Assembly: GCA_021404985.1 (NCBI GenBank)
Contig: QWHP01000154.1
Coordinates: 1 to 7,573, forward strand
Reading direction: 5' to 3'
Origin: Actinobacteria bacterium ATB1
GTDB taxonomy: Bacteria; Actinomycetota; Acidimicrobiia; UBA2766
DNA: 7,573 nt
Below, one piece after another: positions 1 to 5,961 of the stretch. Both the position numbers and the translations under genes were made by a program. Within the stretch, counting starts at the first letter, position 1. The number at the start of each line of letters is the position of its first letter. Under the pieces are notes generated by a model. That model saw only the letters and a list, made by a program, of their open reading frames with translations, was not told the DNA's origin and ran no database searches.

Positions 1-99
1 GGTCGTACGGTCGTCGAGGCTGGCGTGAGTGAAGCCCGTCACGTACCCGGCAGCAGACCAGGCCGCCGTGGCCGCATCGTCGGTGTAGGCGAGGAAGTG
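1..99 (-). repeat. Perfect 99-bp direct repeat, distal copy (window edge)
   Basis: Bases 1-99 are identical to 814-912, and identity stops at 100 versus 913. On the left the repeat meets the window edge, so 99 bp is the visible length only. It encodes HFLAYTDDA through SLDDRTT in the secreted protein, in the same frame in both copies. The copies are 813 bp (271 codons) apart. Confidence 0.97.
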
Positions 100-912
100 C
101 GGTGGATTGGGATCGTAGTGCTGTGCCCTTGTTGCCATGAGCTCCGGAGCCGCGGCGGGGAACGAGGTGTCCATGGGCACGAGCAGGGGAGCGTCCGTGG
201 CGCTCCCCGACGCGCGCTCGGCCGCAAGGGTGATTGTGTTCATCGCGGGGCACGGCAGGACCGGGATCTGCTGGCAGGTCCCTGCCTCGACATGCTCGAG
301 TGCCTTGGTGGCGGGATCGATGTCGGCTGCGACCTCGAGGTGGTTGGGGATCCGTGCCTGGGCGCGGATCCGCTTGCGCAGGCCGGCGGCCCGGTCCACC
401 TCCGTCGAAGTCGTGATTCCGGCGTCCGCGACCGTGCTTGCGTTCGAGCCGACCTCGGCGCCGACGTGGTTGTCGGTACTGACGACCTCGATGTCGGTGC
501 TCGTCGCGAGGCCGGTGCTCGCTTGGGTACCCGTGCCGAACCAGGTCTCGACGTGCGTCTGCGATCCGCCGGGGTCCGAGGGTGTGAGGTCGGCGGCGAG
601 GGCCGCAACTGTGCGCGTGGCGATGTCCCATGCGGCCGTGAGGTGGTCGTCGACGCCGTCGCCGTCGTCGTCCGACTGGACGAGTTGCACGGTGACGTCC
701 TGCGGGAACTTCTGGAGCACTCCCCAGATGCCGGTGACGTCAGCCTCATCGTCCTGGAGATGTGCCTCCAAGCCGAACGCCCCGGTGTATGCCGCTGCCA
801 CGGACGCCTTCAGGGTCGTACGGTCGTCGAGGCTGGCGTGAGTGAAGCCCGTCACGTACCCGGCAGCAGACCAGGCCGCCGTGGCCGCATCGTCGGTGTA
901 GGCGAGGAAGTG
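1..912 (-). CDS. Continuation of the same secreted protein in the shifted frame, partial (runs off the window)
   Basis: Read on the minus strand from base 912 (HFLAYTDDAATAAW...), this frame is open for 304 codons to base 1 with no stop. Its composition matches the N-terminal part: acidic, A/T/D/G-rich, with another calcium-type loop SDDDGDGVDDH near bases 630-675. Segments in order: a helical A/W-rich stretch (912-790), the DDDGDG loop (around 660), a T/S/V-rich beta-like stretch (540-380), a K/R-containing segment (RAAGLRKRIRAQARI, about 395-350), two close cysteine pairs (CQQIPVLPC, about 275-245), then a second copy of the starting segment (HFLAYTDDA) at 99-1. Removing one base at the CC of 913/912 joins it to the upstream frame as NPDR-HFLAY, matching NPP-HFLAY at the second copy. 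It therefore belongs to the gene starting at 2500 and has no start of its own. No family recognised. Confidence 0.75.
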
Positions 913-2500
913 GCCGGTCCGGATTCCCGTCGCCGTTGCCGTCGACGAGCTCGGTCCCGACGTCGAATCGGAGGGGCGCCGACGGCTCCGATGTGCCTGC
1001 ACATTCGGCGCTTCCCCACTCCCCGTCACACGTGCGTGCGTCGACAAGGTCGAGGGTCGTCGTTGCCTCACCGCTCGAGGCGTCGAGGACGGGGGTTCCC
1101 GCCGCGTCCACGGTCACGTGGGCCGGCAGGTCGTCGGTCTCCACAGCCGCGTACACGTCGGCGCCGGGAGAGGCAGCCGGTGGGGTGGACGCCAGGACGC
1201 CCCGGAGCCCCGCGGGCGCGCTCGGATCTGTGTCGGCTTCACGCGTGAACTCCACGGTGTTCCACGGGAGGTCCACGGTTCCGTCTCCGTCGACATCCGA
1301 GCCGTCGTCGGTGCCGTCTCCGTCGAGGTCCGCGTCGGAGGCGGCGATGCGCGCATCCATGCCCGAAGGGGGGTTCGGCACCGTGAAGTCGGCGAAGAGG
1401 GTCCTCTCCTCCGGGTCGAGCACGCCGTCTGCGTCCGCATCACCTTCTCCGTACACGGACATGTCGAAGTCCTGGGTCTGCGGGCTTTCGGTCCCGAGCG
1501 GCGCGGGGTCGTACCCGGCAGCCACGTGGTCGAAGGGGTTGTGCTCGTCGTCACATTCGATCCTGGCCGCGATCGCCGATGCACCCGGGTGTCCCACCGA
1601 GGTGATCGTTCCGGCATTCGCCGAGTATGTACCGGTGTGCCCTGCCTTCAGGTCCAGTCCGAGAGGATCGCCCTCGACCTGCTCGACGACGGCATCCACG
1701 GAGAGGTTCGAGTGGGGGACGACCTCGTCGGCGCCGTCCCCGTCGGAGTCCGGTAGGGCCGTCGTGACACCGAGGGTCGCGAGGTTCGCGAACTCGGTGT
1801 CGATGAAGAGGACCGCGTGGATGATCTCCGGCCAATCGGTTGCGGTTCCCGTCGCGCCCGTCGTGTCGAGGGCGATGCGGTAGCTGTCGGTGCCTCCCCC
1901 GACGCGCGGGAGTTGCACGTTTGCCGTCACGATCCCGTCGACGGGATCGAACGCCGCGGGATCGTCGATCAGGTTGAACTTGAGGTGGACCGCGATCTGT
2001 CCGAACATGTTGCCCTGGTAGAGCCAGGAGTCGAACTGCTTCGTCGAGAGGGTCGAGTAGTCGACCCCGAAACGCTCGCTGACGAGCTCGTTGGCGTGAG
2101 TGTTGTTGGCCATCTCGAGGATCGCGTCGGATCTCCACGCCGAGTGCTGGTCGATGATCGTGCCCCACGACGAGTAGTTGACCCATCCCGTGAACCCGTA
2201 CACCGTCACCCGGGCGTCGTTTGCGCTGTCGCCGTTGACATCGAGGTACACGGCGTCGCTCCCGAGCGCCGCGGTCTCGGAGCCGGCCGACCCGTCGCTC
2301 AGGGACCAGTCGGCCGACACCGACATGTTCGCGAGGTCGAACTCGGAACCCGCTGACGTGGAGCCTCCCGGCACTGGGCACCCGAACACGAAGTCCGCAG
2401 CCGCGGGCGAGGGGTTCCACCACAGGACCACACCCCAGACGAATCCGACGACGCTCGCCAGTGCGAGTCGGAAACTGGACGACCAGAGTCGGCGACGCAT
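746..2500 (-). CDS. Secreted acidic protein with calcium-binding-type DxDxDG loops (N-terminal part; frame broken near its 3' end)
   Basis: No family recognised. The ATG at 2500 is preceded by a GGGAGG Shine-Dalgarno with a 4-nt spacer. Residues 1-35 form a signal peptide: MRRR start, hydrophobic core at about 11-28, and SPAAA before D36 as a signal peptidase I site. The mature part is acidic, poor in lysine and rich in A/T/S/D/G, as expected of an exported protein. It holds repeated Asp-rich loops of the thrombospondin type-3/EF-hand-like kind: DSDGDGAD (251-258), DADADGVLD (354-362), DADLDGDGTDD (389-399), DVDGDGTVD (402-410) and DGNGDGNPD (520-528). Calcium binding is inferred from these. 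C41, C316, C491 and C500 could form disulfides. Genuine coding ends at about residue 529 (base 913). The last 55 or so residues to the stop at 746 are Arg/Cys-rich and out of frame, because the real frame continues through 912-1. It is divergent from the double-TetR gene. It may be a surface or matrix protein; the function is unknown. Confidence 0.8.
   Translation of the reverse strand: MRRRLWSSSFRLALASVVGFVWGVVLWWNPSPAAADFVFGCPVPGGSTSAGSEFDLANMSVSADWSLSDGSAGSETAALGSDAVYLDVNGDSANDARVTVYGFTGWVNYSSWGTIIDQHSAWRSDAILEMANNTHANELVSERFGVDYSTLSTKQFDSWLYQGNMFGQIAVHLKFNLIDDPAAFDPVDGIVTANVQLPRVGGGTDSYRIALDTTGATGTATDWPEIIHAVLFIDTEFANLATLGVTTALPDSDGDGADEVVPHSNLSVDAVVEQVEGDPLGLDLKAGHTGTYSANAGTITSVGHPGASAIAARIECDDEHNPFDHVAAGYDPAPLGTESPQTQDFDMSVYGEGDADADGVLDPEERTLFADFTVPNPPSGMDARIAASDADLDGDGTDDGSDVDGDGTVDLPWNTVEFTREADTDPSAPAGLRGVLASTPPAASPGADVYAAVETDDLPAHVTVDAAGTPVLDASSGEATTTLDLVDARTCDGEWGSAECAGTSEPSAPLRFDVGTELVDGNGDGNPDRPLPRLHRRCGHGGLVCCRVRDGLHSRQPRRPYDPEGVRGSGIHRGVRLGGTSPGR
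814..912 (-). repeat. Perfect 99-bp direct repeat, proximal copy
   Basis: Identical to 1-99. Its upstream edge (minus-strand sense) at 912/913 coincides with the point where the reading frame of the secreted-protein gene changes. Just outside the repeat the copies differ at DNA level, yet both encode an NP-containing lead-in to HFLAY once one base is removed here, which suggests related module boundaries. Confidence 0.97.
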
Positions 2501-2504
2501 GCTG

Positions 2505-2510
2505 CCTCCC
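2505..2510 (-). promoter_or_regulatory. Strong Shine-Dalgarno for the secreted-protein gene
   Basis: The minus-strand GGGAGG lies 4 nt before the ATG at 2500. It fixes this start and excludes the competing minus-strand frame that begins at 2519. I could not identify a convincing -35/-10 pair for this gene upstream. Confidence 0.75.
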
Positions 2511-2685
2511 GGGAGTCATGGGACAGACCCTGTGTTGGTTACCCGCCGGTCAATCCCTAAGTAACTTCGTGGTCAGTAGCCAAGCACGTCTCCCGATCTG
2601 CGTCAAGCGACGTTCTCCGTTGGTCTTGCGCGATGCTGCGTGGCCTGTGCTGGGGTAAGTATCTATCCGGTCATCTGACGACAAG

Positions 2686-2722
2686 CTGTCACCGACGTCC
2701 AGCCTGCTGGTAGGCTCCTTCC
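2686..2722 (+). promoter_or_regulatory. Putative promoter giving a leaderless transcript for the double-TetR gene
   Basis: TAGGCT at 2711-2716 fits the actinobacterial TAnnnT -10 pattern and ends 6 nt before the GTG at 2723, so transcription would start at or next to the start codon. No Shine-Dalgarno is present, and an in-frame TAG at 2711-2713 prevents any further upstream start. A weak -35 (CTGTCA, 2686-2691, 4 of 6 to TTGACA) lies 19 bp upstream. Leaderless mRNAs are common in Actinobacteria; its use here is inference. Confidence 0.4.
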
Positions 2723-4066
2723 GTGCAACCAAAGAAGCGAACACGGACGCGACGCTCGGCGATTCTCGAGGCGGCAGAGGAGTCCTTCGGAAGACACGGC
2801 TGGCACGGGACCCGGATCGAGGATGTGGCCGCCGCCGCCGGGGTCTCGAAGGGACTCGTGTTCAACTACTGGGAGGGAAAGGACGCCCTCTTCGACGAGG
2901 TGTGGGCCAGCCTCTCGCACAGGTTCCGGGGCTGGGTCGAGCACGCTGTGACCGCGGCGGGCCCGACTGATCCTTTGCACCTCCTGTCGGTGACCCTCGA
3001 GGCCGCCGCCTTGTTCTTCGCCTCCTACCCTGCGGGCGCGATAGTCCTGTCCCCCATCCGAGTTCCCAAGCCCCCGGACTCCTTCGAGGGCGAGGTGGAC
3101 GCGTTCGGAGACTTCCTGGAGGTTCACGTCCTCGAGGGTCTCTCCACGCTCGACCCCGACCTCCGGCCCTTGGCGGCAGCTCTCGTGACCGGCGCAGCCG
3201 GCGGCCTGCTCGGAGCGTGGACGACGATGCCCGCCTTCGGCCTCGATCAGGCAACGGCGGTCGTCACGCGATTTTGCGTCGGGGGTCTGGCGAACATGGG
3301 TCCGGTCGAACCTGCGGGACGGCGGCCGCCCAGGACCCGCCGGCCCCCGGTCATGACTGCCGGCCGGATCTCGGCAACCGAACGGCGCCGGCTCCTGCTT
3401 GATGCGGCCCTCGACGTGTTCGCCACGGATGGCTACGACAGCGCCCGCCTCGAGGACATCGCGGACGCTGCGGGGGTCACGAAGGCGTTGATCTTCAAGC
3501 ACTGGCCGTCGAAGGAGGCCCTGTTCCTGGACGTACGGTCGAACCTCTTCGCCCAGATCGAGGCCGAGATGGTCGCCGCCGTCGCCATGGCGGGGACACC
3601 CATGGACAAGATCGTCGCAGCCGGGGACGCCCTGATCGACTGGCATTACGCCAATCCGTCGGCGCGCCCCGTCCTGGCTCCCGTGCCGACCCTTCCCCCG
3701 AGCGCGCAGGACGACGCCGGCACCTCCCAGCTCGTGCGCATAGCCCTCGAGTACCCGGCCGTCGCGGCCGCGGCGCGCGTCCTGCCGCTCGTCGCCCCCG
3801 CTCTCACCGGAGCAGGAAGGGCGGCGATCCGCCAGATGCACCTCGCGTCGGTCCATCCCGTCGTGATCAAGGCTGCCTTCCGGGATTTCGTCACAGGTGC
3901 TCTTGCGGCCGTGGCCGAGGGGGAAGGCACACGGATCGAGGGAGCCGATTATTACATCCGGACCCTGTCCGAATGGCAGGCTGGCTCAGGGGCTCAGCCC
4001 GAGCCGGCCTCCATGGGACGGTCGCCGGGCCGCGGGTCGACGAGGGGGCAGCGCGTGCCCGTGTAG
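2723..4066 (+). CDS. Tandem double-TetR transcriptional regulator (two TetR HTH domains in one 447-aa protein)
   Basis: TetR proteins are usually about 180-230 aa with one N-terminal helix-turn-helix; this one holds two. The first HTH spans about residues 8-60 (RIEDVAAAAGVSKGLVFNYW, then GKDALF) and is followed by a helical ligand-binding-type region at about 62-190. A Pro/Arg-rich linker (195-218) leads into a second complete HTH at about 219-270 (RLEDIADAAGVTKALIFKHW, then SKEALF) and a second helical region at about 272-418. The last 25 or so residues are low-complexity (G/R/P/S) and lie antisense to the neighbouring oxidoreductase gene. The start is GTG, apparently leaderless. A Met at residue 211 (base 3353) could begin a separate second repressor but has no Shine-Dalgarno. 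Such a protein could mimic a covalent dimer or bind two operator types. It probably regulates itself and perhaps the divergent secreted-protein gene; the ligand is unknown. Confidence 0.9.
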   Translation: MQPKKRTRTRRSAILEAAEESFGRHGWHGTRIEDVAAAAGVSKGLVFNYWEGKDALFDEVWASLSHRFRGWVEHAVTAAGPTDPLHLLSVTLEAAALFFASYPAGAIVLSPIRVPKPPDSFEGEVDAFGDFLEVHVLEGLSTLDPDLRPLAAALVTGAAGGLLGAWTTMPAFGLDQATAVVTRFCVGGLANMGPVEPAGRRPPRTRRPPVMTAGRISATERRRLLLDAALDVFATDGYDSARLEDIADAAGVTKALIFKHWPSKEALFLDVRSNLFAQIEAEMVAAVAMAGTPMDKIVAAGDALIDWHYANPSARPVLAPVPTLPPSAQDDAGTSQLVRIALEYPAVAAAARVLPLVAPALTGAGRAAIRQMHLASVHPVVIKAAFRDFVTGALAAVAEGEGTRIEGADYYIRTLSEWQAGSGAQPEPASMGRSPGRGSTRGQRVPV

Positions 4067-5193
4067 ATGGTGGGCATGCACCGATTGCAGTGGGTGCAGC
4101 CGGACGCGTCGGCAGTCCCGTTCTTCCACGCGTTGATGAGACCGGGATCGTGGAGGAGCGCGCGGCCCATGGCGACGAAGTCGAAGCCCTCGGCCAGTCC
4201 CCGCTCGGCGGTGTCGAGACGGCTGATCCCACCGAGGAGGATGAGCGGCATGTGGAGCTCCTTGCGGAACCGCTTGGCGTCCTCGAGAAAGTAGGCCTCT
4301 TCGTACGGATATGTGCGGAGGAACCTGTCGCCGACGAGACGGTAACCGGGACGGAGGTACCAGGGGAGAGCATCTCCGAACTCCTGGACCGGGGCGTCGC
4401 CCTTGAAGAGGTACATCGGGTTGGCGAGGGAGCTTCCTGCCGTCAACTCGATGGCGTCGAGATCTCCGTCCTCCTCGAGCCAGCGTGCGACTTGGAGCGA
4501 TTCGTCGATCTGGAGACCGCCTCGATAGCCGTCCTCCATGTTGAGCTTGGCCGTGACGGCGGCCCGGTCCCCGACGGAAGCGCGCACGGCAGCGACGACT
4601 TGTCTCGCGAACCGGACGCGGTTCTCCAGGGAGCCTCCCCATTTGTCCTTACGTTTGTTGAACTGGGGGCTGAGGAAGGAACTGAGCAGGTAGTTGTGGC
4701 CGAGGTGGATCTCGATGGAGTCGAAGCCGGCCTCGACGCAGAGCTTCGCTGTGCGCTCGTAGTCGGATGTGATCCGTGCGATGTCGTACTCCGTTGCGGC
4801 CCTCGTGCGCCGCATCCCCAACGGGTTGAAGAAGCGGCCTGCTGCGATCGAGGACGCCTTGTTCGAAGCCGCGTTCGCCACGGGACCGGCATGGCCGATC
4901 TGGGCCCCGGCTGCTGCCCCCTCCGCATGTATCGCGTCGGTGAGCCGCCGCAACCCGGGAACGGCATCGGGCAGGACGAGGACACAGCCGGAATCGGTCC
5001 GGCCCTCGGGTGCCACCGACAGGTAGGCGACGGTCGTCATACCGGCACCGCCCTCGGCAACGAGGCGGTGGAACTCGATCAGGTCGTCGGTGATTTCACC
5101 TTCGGGTGAGCGGCCCTCGAACGTCGCCGACTTGATCACACGGTTTCGCAGCGTGACGGGACCGAGCTTTGCGCTCTCGAACAGCGTGCTCAT
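3994..5193 (-). CDS. Old Yellow Enzyme family NADH:flavin oxidoreductase with C-terminal Cys cluster
   Basis: FMN-dependent TIM-barrel reductase, expected to reduce activated C=C bonds or related electrophiles with NAD(P)H in the cytoplasm. I chose the ATG at 5193 (399 aa) because MSTLFESAKLGPVTLRNRVI is the typical family N-terminus. The frame stays open 40 codons upstream, but that part is Arg/Cys-rich and unlike the family. No well-spaced Shine-Dalgarno is visible. Family marks: QIGHAG (98-103); HLGHNY (163-168) with the substrate-anion-binding His pair H163/H166 and Y168; FLSPQFNKRKDKWGGSLENR (173-192); and the FMN-phosphate segment LLGGIS (319-324) and AMGRALL (341-347). The C-terminus carries C366, C369, C372 and C382 (C-x2-C-x2-C-x9-C), resembling the 4Fe-4S motif of the 2,4-dienoyl-CoA reductase/trimethylamine dehydrogenase branch. 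The extra FAD/NAD domains of that branch are absent. The exact substrate cannot be told. The 3' end overlaps the double-TetR gene by 73 bp, and the gene is divergent from the deazaflavin-type gene. Confidence 0.9.
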   Translation of the reverse strand: MSTLFESAKLGPVTLRNRVIKSATFEGRSPEGEITDDLIEFHRLVAEGGAGMTTVAYLSVAPEGRTDSGCVLVLPDAVPGLRRLTDAIHAEGAAAGAQIGHAGPVANAASNKASSIAAGRFFNPLGMRRTRAATEYDIARITSDYERTAKLCVEAGFDSIEIHLGHNYLLSSFLSPQFNKRKDKWGGSLENRVRFARQVVAAVRASVGDRAAVTAKLNMEDGYRGGLQIDESLQVARWLEEDGDLDAIELTAGSSLANPMYLFKGDAPVQEFGDALPWYLRPGYRLVGDRFLRTYPYEEAYFLEDAKRFRKELHMPLILLGGISRLDTAERGLAEGFDFVAMGRALLHDPGLINAWKNGTADASGCTHCNRCMPTIYTGTRCPLVDPRPGDRPMEAGSG

Positions 5194-5365
5194 GGGCCAA
5201 GTCTGTCCGCTCCGGATGCTCTCTCCCAAACGCCCAGCCGCAGGGCGACAACCCGAACTGCACCTCGGCCTCAGACAGGAGTCCGACCCGTGACAGACTC
5301 GTCTCGAGCGCACCGGGCCCGACCCACGGAAGCGTGGCGAGTCGCCAGAGTTCGGGTCTCACCTC

Positions 5366-5373
5366 GAGAGGAG
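5366..5373 (+). promoter_or_regulatory. Shine-Dalgarno that fixes the start of the deazaflavin-type gene
   Basis: GAGAGGAG, with core AGGAG at 5369-5373, sits 6 nt before the ATG at 5380. This favours 5380 over the in-frame ATG at 5290, whose extra 30 residues are Arg/Ser-rich, would sit before the membrane segment, and look like upstream non-coding sequence. Confidence 0.75.
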
Positions 5374-5379
5374 TCGGGA

Positions 5380-5874
5380 ATGTGGTTCGTCTGGGTCTTC
5401 GTGGCAGTGGTCGTGGTGCTGGTCATCGTCGGATCGGTCTGGATGATCGGGATGCGCACGAAGCTCCCGCTCGTGATCGACTTCCAGCGGCGAGCCAACC
5501 GGCGTCTGGTCAACCCCCGCCAGTTGCGCAGCGCAGGTACCCCCGGCGCCTACGCCGGCATCGTCCGCCACGTGGGAAGGGAGAGCGGACGGCGGTACGA
5601 AACCCCCGTGGTGCCCCTCCCCACCTCCGACGGATTCGTGGTCTTGTTGCCGTACGGGAAGCGCTCCGACTGGGTGCGCAACGTACTGGCCGCGGGTTCG
5701 GCCACGATCGTGCACGAGGGCGAGACCTTCGAGGTTGCCGAGCCCGAGGTCATCCCCGTCGAGGAAGCCAACCGCGAGTTCACCCCCAAGGAACGCCGGG
5801 AGATGCGCCTCTTCGGCCACACCACATGCCTCCGGGTGCGCCGTGTGGGCGCGGAAACGCAGGGAGGCGCGTGA
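5380..5874 (+). CDS. Membrane-anchored nitroreductase-family deazaflavin (F420)-dependent oxidoreductase
   Basis: 164 aa from the ATG with the strong Shine-Dalgarno. Residues 1-24 (MWFVWVFVAV, then VVVLVIVGSVWMIG) form one membrane segment. The rest (about 38-156) looks like the split beta-barrel of the Ddn-type family: NPRQLR (45-50), then a strand and glycine-rich turn IVRHVGRESGRRYETPVVPL (61-80) matching the family's TGRKSGRxRxTPL pattern, then DGFVVLLPYG (84-93), W98, the NVLAAGSATIVHEGETFEV segment (101-119), and a C-terminal strand CLRVRRV. Members use reduced cofactor F420 to reduce quinones, nitro compounds or enones, and some are membrane-associated. F420 use here is inferred from family, and the substrate is unknown. 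The gene is divergent from the OYE gene across a 186-bp gap and lies 87 bp before the lipoprotein gene on the same strand, so co-transcription is possible. An alternative is a member that binds another flavin or heme. Confidence 0.82.
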   Translation: MWFVWVFVAVVVVLVIVGSVWMIGMRTKLPLVIDFQRRANRRLVNPRQLRSAGTPGAYAGIVRHVGRESGRRYETPVVPLPTSDGFVVLLPYGKRSDWVRNVLAAGSATIVHEGETFEVAEPEVIPVEEANREFTPKERREMRLFGHTTCLRVRRVGAETQGGA

Positions 5875-5891
5875 GACGGGTGGAAAGCGCG

Positions 5892-5924
5892 GGTCCCCGC
5901 TGAGGGACCGAGGGCACCGAGCCC
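5892..5924 (+). terminator. Two adjacent short hairpins between the deazaflavin-type and lipoprotein genes
   Basis: GGTCCC (5892-5897) pairs perfectly with GGGACC (5904-5909) around a 6-nt loop. GGGC (5912-5915) pairs with GCCC (5921-5924) around a 5-nt loop. They begin 18 bp after the upstream stop codon. No T-tract follows, so a canonical intrinsic terminator is not supported. They could attenuate or punctuate the two-gene transcript, or be chance in GC-rich DNA. Confidence 0.3.
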
Positions 5925-5932
5925 CCTACGAT
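5904..5932 (+). promoter_or_regulatory. Putative promoter for the lipoprotein gene
   Basis: TACGAT (5927-5932) is a TAnnnT -10 candidate. GGGACC (5904-5909) lies 17 bp upstream as a weak -35 (G, A and C of TTGACA shared). Transcription would start near 5939, leaving a short leader with the purine-rich Shine-Dalgarno at 5953-5961. The -35 overlaps the right arm of the first hairpin. Confidence 0.3.
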
Positions 5933-5961
5933 CGAGAGGAGCCAGGAGATCGAGGGGGGAG

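Noticed and set aside
25..1248. Long plus-strand open frame of 407 codons opposite the secreted-protein gene
   Set aside because: Arg/Gly/Val-rich translation with no recognisable domain. It is antisense to well-formed coding sequence and contains the same stretch twice only because the 99-bp repeat is translated twice. GC-rich antisense frames of this length are common.
1551..2519. Second minus-strand frame of 322 codons over the start of the secreted-protein gene
   Set aside because: Arg/His-rich shadow frame. The frame from 2500 has a signal peptide, a Shine-Dalgarno and DxDxDG loops, and this one has none.
2538..2565. GTTAC / GTAAC inverted repeat (18-bp spacing) in the divergent intergenic region, as a TetR operator
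   Set aside because: Arms of only 5 bp with a long spacer are expected by chance in 220 bp, and nothing else supports an operator.
2663..3856. Minus-strand frame of 397 codons opposite the double-TetR gene
   Set aside because: Low-quality Arg/Gly-rich composition, with clear TetR domains on the other strand.
3973..5109. Plus-strand frame of 378 codons opposite the OYE gene
   Set aside because: Antisense to unmistakable OYE motifs; no domain, no Shine-Dalgarno and a Val/Glu/Gly-biased shadow composition.
5194..5313. Upstream in-frame extension of the OYE gene to an ATG at 5313
   Set aside because: Forty Arg/Cys-rich residues that do not look like the family N-terminus. The ATG at 5193 begins the conserved start.
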